Assembly (NCBI GenBank): GCA_963750895.1
Contig: CAVVSD010000008.1
Location: 1,612,001 to 1,676,000, forward strand
Direction of reading: 5' to 3'
Source of the DNA: CAVVSD01 sp963750895
Lineage (GTDB): Bacteria > Actinomycetota > Thermoleophilia > Solirubrobacterales > Solirubrobacteraceae
Length of the DNA: 64,000 nt
Both the position numbers and the translations under genes were made by a program. The notes beneath the pieces were generated by a model. The model was not told the origin of the DNA. It did no database searches and saw only the letters and a program-made list of their open reading frames with translations. The number at the start of each line of letters is the position of its first letter. Within the stretch, counting starts at the first letter, position 1. This document shows, piece by piece, positions 25,903-33,495 of the stretch.

Positions 25903-27558
25903 GTGAGCCTCGCCACCCCGCCGTCCTCCGCACTGCGACGCGTGCTGCGCGACGAGCGGCGTCCCATCGTCGTGTCGGCGGTGTTCGGCGTCGCCCACCA
26001 GACGTGCGAGATCCTCGTCCCGGTCGTGATCGGCGCCGCCGTCGACCACGCGATCGAGCCCTCGGACGGCGGGCAGCTCGCGCTCTGGCTCGCGCTGCTC
26101 GCCGGGCTGTTCGTCGTCCTGAACCTCAGCTACCGCTTCCAGTTCCTGATCGGCAGCGCGGCGGTGTTCCGCAGCGAGCACGAGCTGCGGACGTCGCTCT
26201 GCGCCCGGCTGCTCGCCCCCGAGGGAGCGTTCCTCGACGATGCGAGCTTCGCGCGCACGGGGTCGCTCGTCGCCGTCGCCGGCGTCGACGCGCAACGGGT
26301 GTCGGTCGTGGTGCGCGCCGTCTCGACCCTCTGCGGGGCGATCGCCGCGTTCGCCGTGGCAGCGATCTTCCTCTTCGGCGTGTCCTTCGCGCTCGGCGTC
26401 CTCGTGCTCGTCGGGAGCCCGCTCGTGGCCTGGGCGCTGCACCTCATCGCCGCGCCGCTGCAACGGCGCAGCGCGGACGAGCAGGCGCGCGCCGGCCACG
26501 CCGCCTCCGTCGCGACGGACCTCGTGACCGGTGCCCGCGTCATCGAGGGGCTCGGCGTCCGTCGCGCCGCCTCCGAGCGCTACGCCTCGGTGAGCGCGGA
26601 GTCGCTCGCCGCGACACTCCGGGCGGCGACGTCGAGCAGCGCGCTCGAGGGCGCGAACATGCTGATCAGCGGCCTGTTCCTGGCACTCGTCGCCTTCGTC
26701 GCGGGCCGCGACGCCGTCGCCGGCGCGATCAGCGTCGGGGAGCTCATCGCGGCGGTCGGCGTCGCGCAGTTCCTCATCGGCCCGATCGAGCGCGTCGGCT
26801 ACGTGACCGGGGCGCTCGCGCGCTGCCGCGCGTCCGCCGCGCGCGTCGACACGGTCCTCTCGGCGCCGCCGCTCGTGCACGGCGGCACGACGAGCCCACC
26901 GGGCGCTCCGGACGGCGCGGTCACGGTCGAGACGATCGGTCTCGACGTGCGGGCCGGTGAGCTCCTCGGCGTCGCCGCCGCGTCGCCGGAGGAGGCGGCC
27001 GGCGTCGTCGATGCGCTCGCCGGCCGCAGCGCCGACGGCACGGTGCTCGACGGCATCGCGCTCGCCGACCTGCCGCTCGAGGCCGCCCGCCGGCTGGTGC
27101 TCGTCGCCGACCACGACGCCCACCTGTTCGCGGGCACGATCGGCGAGAACGTCGGCGCGATCGTCCACCCGGACGACGACGTCCTGCGGCTGTCCGGCGT
27201 GGGCGAGGTGCTCGACGCCGTGCCGGGCGGGCTGGGGGCGCGGATCGGCGCCGACGGCACGACGCTCTCGGGGGGACAACGGCAGCGCGTCGCGCTCGCG
27301 CGGGCGCTCGCGGCCGACAGCCCGGTGCTCGTCCTCCACGAGCCGACGACCGCGGTCGACGCGGCGACCGAGGCCGCGATCGCCGCCGGCATCCGGGTGC
27401 TGCGGGATGGGAGGACGACCATCCTGGTGACGACGAGCCCGGCGCTGCTCGCCGCCTGCGACGAGGTGGCGGTCGTCGCGGGCGGCGCCGTGGTCGCGCG
27501 TGGGCCGCACGACGAGCTCGCCGCCGACCCCAGCTACCGCGACCTCGTGACCGGATGA
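25903..27558 (+). CDS. ABC exporter half-transporter lacking Walker A
   Basis: A 551-residue type-IV exporter subunit: six membrane helices (about residues 1-305) and a C-terminal nucleotide-binding domain. That domain has the signature LSGGQRQRVALARAL and a Walker B-like VLVLHEPTTAVD, but the position of the P-loop reads GVAAASPEEAAGVV, with no GxxGxGKS/T. ATP binding at that site is therefore not expected. Its ATGA overlap with the next ABC gene indicates a heterodimer in which the partner would supply the intact P-loop. An iron-box-like site upstream suggests metal-responsive expression. Cargo unknown. Confidence 0.82.
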   Translation: MSLATPPSSALRRVLRDERRPIVVSAVFGVAHQTCEILVPVVIGAAVDHAIEPSDGGQLALWLALLAGLFVVLNLSYRFQFLIGSAAVFRSEHELRTSLCARLLAPEGAFLDDASFARTGSLVAVAGVDAQRVSVVVRAVSTLCGAIAAFAVAAIFLFGVSFALGVLVLVGSPLVAWALHLIAAPLQRRSADEQARAGHAASVATDLVTGARVIEGLGVRRAASERYASVSAESLAATLRAATSSSALEGANMLISGLFLALVAFVAGRDAVAGAISVGELIAAVGVAQFLIGPIERVGYVTGALARCRASAARVDTVLSAPPLVHGGTTSPPGAPDGAVTVETIGLDVRAGELLGVAAASPEEAAGVVDALAGRSADGTVLDGIALADLPLEAARRLVLVADHDAHLFAGTIGENVGAIVHPDDDVLRLSGVGEVLDAVPGGLGARIGADGTTLSGGQRQRVALARALAADSPVLVLHEPTTAVDAATEAAIAAGIRVLRDGRTTILVTTSPALLAACDEVAVVAGGAVVARGPHDELAADPSYRDLVTG

Positions 27559-28193
27559 CCGACGGCACCGATCCCACACCGATGCTGCCGATCGCGGGCG
27601 CCCGCGAGACGGCGCGCGCGCTTCGCGCGCTCGTCGCGACACGGCGTGGGCTCGCGCTCGCCGCCTTCGCCACCCTGCTGGCGTCGGCCGGCGCGGCGCT
27701 GGCCGTCCCGCCGCTGCTCGGCGCGATCGTCAACGTCGCCGTCGACGGGGGCTCGACCGCGGACCTGGCCGGACCGGTCGCCGGGCTCGTGCTCGCCGCG
27801 GTCGTGCAGGCGGTCGTTGGCGGCGTCGGCGTCCGGCTCGTCGCGACGCTCGGCGAGCGGATCCTCGCGTCCCTGCGCGAGCAGGTGCTCGATCCCCCCG
27901 CCCCCCCCCCCGCCCCCCCCCCCCCCCCCCCCTCTCCCCCCCCCCCCCCCCTCCCCGAGGCCGGCAGCGCGAGCGCACGCGCCCTCGAGGACGCGGCCGG
28001 CGCGGCGCTCGCCGACCGCACGGCGCTCGTGGTGGCCCACCGGCTGACGCAGGCGCGAGCGGCGGACCGCATCCTCGTGATGGAGCACGGCCGGGTCGTC
28101 GAGTCCGGCACCCACGAGGAGCTGCTGGCCGCGGGCGGTCGCTATGCGGTGCTGTGGTCCGCATGGGAGCGCCCGCGGCGCGACGTGCGCTAG
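27555..28193 (+). CDS. ABC exporter partner subunit, centre replaced by poly-C
   Basis: The first about 113 codons encode the first two membrane helices and the start of the cytoplasmic loop (GERILASLREQVLD); the last about 75 codons encode the end of a nucleotide-binding domain (RTALVVAHRLTQARAADRILVMEHG, including the switch His). Between them is a C-rich tract translated as PPAPPPAPPPP. The region that should hold four helices, Walker A, signature and Walker B, about 380 residues, is absent. Because both ends are conserved and in the right order, this is almost certainly one normal gene whose centre was lost in assembly. Confidence 0.75.
   Translation: MTDGTDPTPMLPIAGARETARALRALVATRRGLALAAFATLLASAGAALAVPPLLGAIVNVAVDGGSTADLAGPVAGLVLAAVVQAVVGGVGVRLVATLGERILASLREQVLDPPAPPPAPPPPPPSPPPPPLPEAGSASARALEDAAGAALADRTALVVAHRLTQARAADRILVMEHGRVVESGTHEELLAAGGRYAVLWSAWERPRRDVR
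27893..27956. repeat. Low-complexity poly-C tract
   Basis: About 64 bases made almost only of C, with two G and three T interruptions. It sits exactly where the middle of an ABC exporter gene is missing. Reverse-complemented it is poly-G, the usual signature of dark-cycle artefacts from two-colour sequencing, so an artificial join is the leading explanation. Confidence 0.8.
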
Positions 28194-28203
28194 CCGAGCG
28201 CTG

Positions 28204-28413
28204 CTAGGTGGGGACGTGCACCTTGCGCGCGTCGTGCCAACGCCAGAAGCGATACCAGGCGTACGCGATGACCGCCAGCGGTATCGCGCCCACGCTGAGG
28301 ACCGCCCACAGCCACCAGTACTGCTCACCGCGGCGCCACGAGTCGTACGGGATGCCGACCATGGAGCAGACGACGGCGAGGTAGAGCAGCGTGGTGGCGA
28401 GGTATCCGCTCAC
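28204..28413 (-). CDS. Small two-helix membrane protein
   Basis: A 69-residue protein with two hydrophobic segments (YLATTLLYLAVVCSMVGI and YWWLWAVLSVGAIPLAVIAYAWY) and a basic C-terminus (WHDARKVHVPT). No catalytic motif. It converges on the broken ABC gene, 10 bases apart. Function unknown; it resembles small uncharacterised membrane proteins common in actinomycetes. Confidence 0.6.
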   Translation of the reverse strand: MSGYLATTLLYLAVVCSMVGIPYDSWRRGEQYWWLWAVLSVGAIPLAVIAYAWYRFWRWHDARKVHVPT

Positions 28414-28471
28414 GGCGCGGATCGTAGACGCGGCGGCGGGTCAGGTGCGCGGTTGCGGACGGATCGTCGAA

Positions 28472-29046
28472 TCAGCGGCGGGCGCGCGCAGCCCAGACGA
28501 GGTAGAGGACGGCGCCGAGTCCGGCGTAGGCCGCCAGGTTCGTGAGATGCGCGACGTCCTGGGATGAGCCGGCCACGAAGGACAGGCCGGCGACTGCGGA
28601 GATCGCGCCGCTGACGATCATCGGGAGCTCGCGGCTGCCGGCCCGGCGACGCATGGCCGCGGTGCCGAGCTGCAGGGCGCCGGAGACGAATGCCCAGACG
28701 CCGAAGACGGCGAGCGTCGTCCCGGCGTCGGCGCCGGCCGCCGCCACCGCGAGCGCGACGGACGCGGCGAGGCTGATGAGCCCGTTGACGATCGGCAGGA
28801 CCCGTGCCGAGGCGCTGTTCTCCCGCGCCTCGACGGCGGACGAGAGGACGTCGATGAGCGGGTACGCGACGAGCAGGATCGCCGCGGCCGTCGGGACGGT
28901 GTCGGCCGCGGCGGGGTCGCCGCCGAGCGCGGCCACGAGCCCGGCCGCCCAGGCCAGGGCCGCGATCGCCCGCATCCAGGCGATCCGGCGTCGCGGCACG
29001 ACCATGGGAGTGGACACGGTGAGCGGGTCTGGCGTTGCAAGGGACA
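28472..29046 (-). CDS. HdeD/DUF308-like membrane protein
   Basis: A 191-residue integral membrane protein with about six helices (for example ALAWAAGLVAALGG, AAILLVAYPLIDVLSSA, FGVWAFVSGALQLGTAA) in the pattern of the HdeD acid-resistance family, which duplicates a three-helix unit. ATG 29046 follows GAGAGG. It is divergent from a TetR gene across two identical 16-bp palindromes and is probably that repressor's main target. Confidence 0.72.
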
Positions 29047-29070
29047 TGGAGGGGCCTCTCAGGTCAGTAG

Positions 29071-29086
29071 AAAGAACGATCGTTCT
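29071..29086. promoter_or_regulatory. TetR operator copy 1
   Basis: Perfect 16-bp palindrome AAGAACGATCGTTCTT, 24 bases upstream of the HdeD-like gene start. An exact second copy lies at 29117, both within the divergent promoter region of that gene and tetR. Confidence 0.8.
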
Positions 29087-29116
29087 TCTATCCAACCACG
29101 CGCTCGCACGATCGTC

Positions 29117-29132
29117 AAGAACGATCGTTCTT
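29117..29132. promoter_or_regulatory. TetR operator copy 2
   Basis: Second exact copy of AAGAACGATCGTTCTT, 19 bases before the tetR start. Centre-to-centre distance from copy 1 is 46 bases, so each copy can control one of the two divergent genes. Confidence 0.8.
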
Positions 29133-29151
29133 TCCGCTAGCGTTTGAAGCC

Positions 29152-29745
29152 GTGCCGCGCATCGCCACACTGCCGCCCGTCAGGCACTCCGAACCGCGAT
29201 CCCGGCTCCTCGCGAAGGCATCCGAGCTCTTCTATCGGGAGGGTGTCAACAGCGTCGGGGTCGACCGGATCGTGTCGGAGGCCGGCGTCACCCGCGCGAC
29301 CTTCTACCGGCACTTCCCCGGCAAGCAGGACCTGGTCCTGGCCTACCTGCAGGGCGCCCACGACGTCATCGAGGAGCGGATGGCGGCCGCCCTGGCGATG
29401 GAGGATCCGAGGGCGCGGCTGCGGGCGCTCGGCGAGGACATCGCCGACCAGTTGCTGTCGCCTGGGTTCGGCGGCTGCGCGTTCATCAAGGTCGCCTCCG
29501 AGTTCGACGACCCCGACGAGCCCGTCCGCCGGGCCGTCTCGGCGCACCGAACGTGGTTCGCCGAGATCGTGCGGACCGCGTTCGCCGACGCGGGTCACGT
29601 GCGTCCCGACGACCCGACCCGGCACTTCATCATGCTCCGCGACGGCGCGATGGTCGCCGGCTACCTCGACGGATCCGAGCAGGCCGCCGCGACCTTCGTG
29701 CGAGGCGTCGACGGCCTGCTCCGGTACATCGACACCGGCGGGTGA
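29152..29745 (+). CDS. TetR-family regulator
   Basis: A 197-residue repressor starting at GTG 29152. The N-terminal helix-turn-helix reads GVDRIVSEAGVTRATFYRHFPGKQDLV at residues about 39-65; the C-terminal domain contains GFGGCAFIKVASEF, close to the TetR_C subgroup in which a conserved Cys lies near the ligand pocket. It is divergent from the HdeD-like gene, with two perfect palindromes between them, and probably represses both. Confidence 0.85.
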   Translation: MPRIATLPPVRHSEPRSRLLAKASELFYREGVNSVGVDRIVSEAGVTRATFYRHFPGKQDLVLAYLQGAHDVIEERMAAALAMEDPRARLRALGEDIADQLLSPGFGGCAFIKVASEFDDPDEPVRRAVSAHRTWFAEIVRTAFADAGHVRPDDPTRHFIMLRDGAMVAGYLDGSEQAAATFVRGVDGLLRYIDTGG

Positions 29746-29751
29746 GTGCGC

Positions 29752-30891
29752 TCAGCGTCCGAACCAGCGCGCACGGCGCGACGCGCCGAACTCCGCCTTC
29801 TCCTCGGCGAACGCGAGCGAAGGCTCGTTGCGCGCGGCCACCGGGGACGGGCCGCCCAGGAAGTTGACCTCCACCTTGCTGACGAGCCCGGCGCCGAACT
29901 CGGCGTAGCAGATGCCCCACCCCTCGTACGGCGCGGGTGGCTCCTCACCGGAGATCTCCGCCGCGATGTCGTCGGCCACGACCAGCGCGGCCGACTCGGC
30001 GAAGATCCCCGCCTTCGGGACCGTCTTCGGGCCGGTGCTGACGTCCCCGAGTGCGTAGACGTTGGGGAATCGCGTCCTGAGGTTGGTCTGGTCGACGGGC
30101 ACCCATCCGTCGACCGCGAGCCCCGCGGCGGCAAGCGGGTCGGGTGCCCGGTGGACGGGGATCCCGACGAACAGGTCGTAGGGCATCGTCTCGCCGCTCT
30201 TCAGATGCGCCACGCGGGCCGCCGGGTCGATGCTGGTGACCAGCTGCTGCGGGTGCTCCTCGACGCCCCGCGAAGCCAGCGCGTCGCGGAACATCTGCGA
30301 GACCTCGCCCGTCACCGGGACAGGGCGCTGCATCGGGAACGTCGTCGCCATCTGCACCTCATCGCGGATCCCCTGGAGCGTGAAGTGCTCGTGCAGGAGG
30401 AACGACCCCTCGAACGGCGCCGGCGGACACTTGAACGGCGCCCCGAGCACGGACACGAGCACACGCCCGCCCTCGAACTCGGCAAGCGCGTCGCGCAGAC
30501 GCTCGGCCCCGGCCAGCGTGTAGTACTCGTGGCCGCCCTCCTCGAAGCCGGGCGTGGCCGCCATGTCGTAGTCCGCGCCCATGGCCACGACCAGGAAGTC
30601 GGCGTCGTGGACGCCGACGTCGGTGGACACCCGCCGCGCGACCGGATCGATGCCGACGACCCGCTCCTGACGGAACTCGACGCCGTCCTTCGAGATGTCG
30701 CGATACGGCATCCGCACGGCGTCGGCCGACTCGCGGCCGAGCATCACCTCGAGCTTGGAATAGCCGAAGTAGAACGAGTCGTTGCGGTCGAGCAACGTGA
30801 CGCGGACCGAGTCCGGAACCGTCTCGGACAGGCGCGTCGCCAGTTCCAGCCCGGCGAATCCGGCGCCGAGGATCACGACGTGTCGCTTCAT
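29752..30891 (-). CDS. FAD pyridine-nucleotide-disulfide-type oxidoreductase (SQR-like)
   Basis: A 379-residue flavoprotein. ATG 30891 opens directly into the FAD motif VVILGAGFAGLELATRL; a second dinucleotide-binding region and the C-terminal FAD site NVYALGD follow. The KCPPAPFEG segment is typical of the sulfide:quinone oxidoreductase/flavocytochrome c sulfide dehydrogenase group, but only this Cys is clear, so sulfide oxidation is not proven; a type-II NADH dehydrogenase-like or other quinone reductase role is possible. Its gene converges on the TetR gene, 6 bases apart. Confidence 0.75.
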   Translation of the reverse strand: MKRHVVILGAGFAGLELATRLSETVPDSVRVTLLDRNDSFYFGYSKLEVMLGRESADAVRMPYRDISKDGVEFRQERVVGIDPVARRVSTDVGVHDADFLVVAMGADYDMAATPGFEEGGHEYYTLAGAERLRDALAEFEGGRVLVSVLGAPFKCPPAPFEGSFLLHEHFTLQGIRDEVQMATTFPMQRPVPVTGEVSQMFRDALASRGVEEHPQQLVTSIDPAARVAHLKSGETMPYDLFVGIPVHRAPDPLAAAGLAVDGWVPVDQTNLRTRFPNVYALGDVSTGPKTVPKAGIFAESAALVVADDIAAEISGEEPPAPYEGWGICYAEFGAGLVSKVEVNFLGGPSPVAARNEPSLAFAEEKAEFGASRRARWFGR

Positions 30892-30920
30892 GGCGCGCGA
30901 GCCTACGGATCCCGCGAGTG

Positions 30921-32048
30921 TCAGATGGGCTGTGCCAGGGTCGACATGCTCTCGCGGATGAGTGCGATCGGATCGGCGCCCGGAGCATCCGGGTGCTGCT
31001 CCCACTCACCGAGCTGGCGGGAGTTCTCCACCACCAGCCGGCAGCGCGGGAAGCGGCGCTCGGTGAAGGTCCCCAGGGCATCGCTCAACTCGGGTTCGGA
31101 ACGGAGGAGGTCGGCGAGGACGACCGCGTCCTCGATCGCGAGGCCGATGCCGAACGCCAGCTGCGGGCTGGTCGCATGGGCGGCGTCGCCGACGAGCACC
31201 ACCCGGCCGCTGTGCCACGGCGGCGGGAGGAGCAGCGTCTGCAGCGCGCGGAAGTCCACGCGGTCGGGCTCGCGCAGCTGGGCTGCGACGGCGGGCACGG
31301 GTGAGGGGTAGTTCGCCAGGCGCTCCTGCCACAGGTCCACGAGAGCCTCACGCGGTGGCCGCTCCAGCGGCATCGTGGAGTCGAGCATCCAGATGTACCC
31401 CGTGGTCGCCGACAGCGGGACGAGCCCGAGACGGTGGGGTCCGTGGATGATGATCCGGTAGCCGTCGAGCTCCGCCGGGCGCTCGAACGCCCCGCGCCAG
31501 ATCACCTGACCGGTGTAGCTCGGCTCCGCCCCGCCCGGCAGCACCATGCCCCGGATCCGCGAGTGCAGCCCGTCCGCGCCGAGGACGAGATCGAACCGTT
31601 CGCGCGATCCGTCGGTCAGCTCGACGTCGACGCCGTCCGGGTCCTGGGCGAGTCGCGCGACGGTCGTGCCGGTCCGCACCGGCGTGCCGAGCTCGCGCAG
31701 GGCGTCGACGAGGATCCCGTGCAGCGTCACGCGCGACATGGCCACCGACGGTGGCGCCTCGGGTTCGTTGACGTTGAACTGCGGGAACGTGCCGACCGGG
31801 TCGCCGTGCGAGCCGAAGAGCTCGATCGCCGCGTGGGGCTCGCCCGCGGCGACGCACTGCTCGTAGAGGCCCAGCGTCTTGAGTGCCCGCAGCGGCGGGC
31901 TCTGCAGGAGCAACCCGACGCCCGCCGGGCGCCAGTCGTCCTCGATCTCCACGATCTCGGCGTCGATGCCGCTGCGCGCGAGCGCGATCGCGGCGGTCAT
32001 GCCGGCGGGACCGCCACCGACGATGAGGACACGACCCACGTCGGTCAC
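30921..32048 (-). CDS. FAD-dependent monooxygenase (aromatic hydroxylase type)
   Basis: Group A flavin monooxygenase of 375 residues: N-terminal VLIVGGGPAGMTAAIALARSG, the DG motif in VLGADGLHSRIRG, and the GD motif in VVLVGDAAHATSPQLAFGIG. These fit NADPH-dependent hydroxylation of an aromatic or polyketide-like substrate. GTG 32048 overlaps the stop of the upstream flavin oxidase (GTGA), so the two flavoenzymes are co-translated and may act in sequence on one compound. Substrate unknown. Confidence 0.85.
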   Translation of the reverse strand: MTDVGRVLIVGGGPAGMTAAIALARSGIDAEIVEIEDDWRPAGVGLLLQSPPLRALKTLGLYEQCVAAGEPHAAIELFGSHGDPVGTFPQFNVNEPEAPPSVAMSRVTLHGILVDALRELGTPVRTGTTVARLAQDPDGVDVELTDGSRERFDLVLGADGLHSRIRGMVLPGGAEPSYTGQVIWRGAFERPAELDGYRIIIHGPHRLGLVPLSATTGYIWMLDSTMPLERPPREALVDLWQERLANYPSPVPAVAAQLREPDRVDFRALQTLLLPPPWHSGRVVLVGDAAHATSPQLAFGIGLAIEDAVVLADLLRSEPELSDALGTFTERRFPRCRLVVENSRQLGEWEQHPDAPGADPIALIRESMSTLAQPI

Positions 32049-33388
32049 GACGCCACCGGCTCCGGCGTCCCGAGGTAGCTGTGGAAGCGTCCCTCGGGGT
32101 CGTGCGTCGCCTTGAGCTCCTTCAGTCGCTCCGTCTCCTCCGGGCCGAGCACGTACTTGGGGAAGCTGACCAGGTCGTGGTCGTTGATCTTGCCCCCGCG
32201 GATCGAGTACGGCTCGAGGCTGCGCATCGCATCGCGCACGAACGTGTCGAGCGGCTCGTCCTCGTGCGGCTCCTCGCCGACGCCGTAGACGTGGACGCTC
32301 AGCGGGGTGTGCAGCGAGTAGGCGGCGTTGGGGTGCTCACGCGTCTTCCACGGCGCCCAGAGGACGTGCGAGTGCGCCGTCGGCAGCGATCGGACGATCC
32401 GGTCGAGGGGCTCGAGGAAGGCGTCGTCCTCCGCGTTGACCCAGAGCGCGTCGGACCGGTAGCGGAACCCCTTCGGGTAGAGCTGATCGACCTGCGCGTA
32501 GCCGTCGTCGAACGTCCACGGGTGCGGGGGCTGGTGCACCAGCGCGCGATCCAGGATCGGCGAGCGCTCGAACGGCTCGAGCAGCGCGTCCGCCTCCTCG
32601 TCGGTGTCGGCGAACACGATCGGGAAGTGGGCGATGATCGTGCCCTGGTGGAACGGGAGGAAGCTCTCGATCGAGGCCCAGAGGTTCGACACGTTGTCGG
32701 GTGCCGCGAGCGTCACCGGCAGGATCCAGTCGAGGAACTCGCCGAGCACGTCGACCGGATACACGTAGAGGCTCGTGCGCATCGCCGCGGGCAGCGGGCT
32801 GACCTCGAGATGCAGGCGCGTGACCGCGGCGAAGAACCCGGGCCCGGAGCCCCGCGCGGCCCACATGAGGTCCGGGTGCGACTCGTCGTCGGCGTGGATG
32901 AGCTCTCCGTCGGCGGTGACCGCGTCGATCGCCGTCAGGCGGTAGCAGGCCGGGCCGTCCATGCTGCCGGTGAACGACGCGCCGCCGCCGATCGTGTACC
33001 CGCCGATCCCGACGGTGGAGCAGGTCCCGGTCGGGAAGTAGAGGCCGTGCTCGCCGAGCGCCCGCGAGAACGCCTGGCTGCGGGCGCCCGGTCCGACCGC
33101 GGCCGTCCGCGCCACCGGGTCGATCTCGCATCGGTCCAGTGACGAGAGGTCGAGCAGGAGCCCGCCGTCGCGCACCCCGGTCGCGGACCACGCATGGCCC
33201 CCGGAGCGGATGCCGATCGTCCAGCCCTCGGCGTTGGCCAGCCGCACCGCCGCGACCACGTCCGCCTCGTCGCGTGCGACGACGATGGCGTCGGGGAAGC
33301 GGTCGGGCTTCTTGCCGTTCCAGATCGCCGCCTGGCGTGCCTGCTCGTACGCGTCGTCGCCACGCCGCAGCGTGGGAAGGTCACTCAT
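32045..33388 (-). CDS. Berberine-bridge-type FAD-linked oxidase
   Basis: A 447-residue oxidase of the PCMH/vanillyl-alcohol oxidase fold with a C-terminal BBE segment. RSGGHAW carries His65, the 8-alpha attachment residue, and GTCSTVGIGGYTIGGG carries Cys123 at the second FAD attachment position of bicovalent members, so a doubly tethered FAD is likely. Such enzymes oxidise alcohols, sugars or alkaloid-like compounds with O2. ATG 33388 follows AGGGGG and has a good promoter upstream. It is followed by an overlapping monooxygenase gene. Confidence 0.85.
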   Translation of the reverse strand: MSDLPTLRRGDDAYEQARQAAIWNGKKPDRFPDAIVVARDEADVVAAVRLANAEGWTIGIRSGGHAWSATGVRDGGLLLDLSSLDRCEIDPVARTAAVGPGARSQAFSRALGEHGLYFPTGTCSTVGIGGYTIGGGASFTGSMDGPACYRLTAIDAVTADGELIHADDESHPDLMWAARGSGPGFFAAVTRLHLEVSPLPAAMRTSLYVYPVDVLGEFLDWILPVTLAAPDNVSNLWASIESFLPFHQGTIIAHFPIVFADTDEEADALLEPFERSPILDRALVHQPPHPWTFDDGYAQVDQLYPKGFRYRSDALWVNAEDDAFLEPLDRIVRSLPTAHSHVLWAPWKTREHPNAAYSLHTPLSVHVYGVGEEPHEDEPLDTFVRDAMRSLEPYSIRGGKINDHDLVSFPKYVLGPEETERLKELKATHDPEGRFHSYLGTPEPVAS

Positions 33389-33429
33389 GTCGGCCCCCTG
33401 GAACGGCTATTGGCGACGGTTGCGGCTTA

Positions 33430-33459
33430 TGGATACATTCTTTGGGGTCGCCGTGTCAA
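33430..33459 (-). promoter_or_regulatory. Sigma-70-like promoter for the two flavoenzymes
   Basis: On the reverse strand, TTGACA (33459-33454) is followed after 17 bases by GTATCC (33436-33431), with TATCCA one base further. This predicts a transcript start about 35 bases before the oxidase ATG. The -35 is perfect, the -10 imperfect. Confidence 0.5.
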
Positions 33460-33495
33460 CCGCCGGTCGCGGAGCCGGGCCCAGGCTCCCGATCC

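Noticed and set aside
27893..27956. Genuine proline-rich linker in an ABC exporter
   Set aside because: A linker would not replace four membrane helices and the P-loop, and the DNA is almost pure C rather than varied proline codons.
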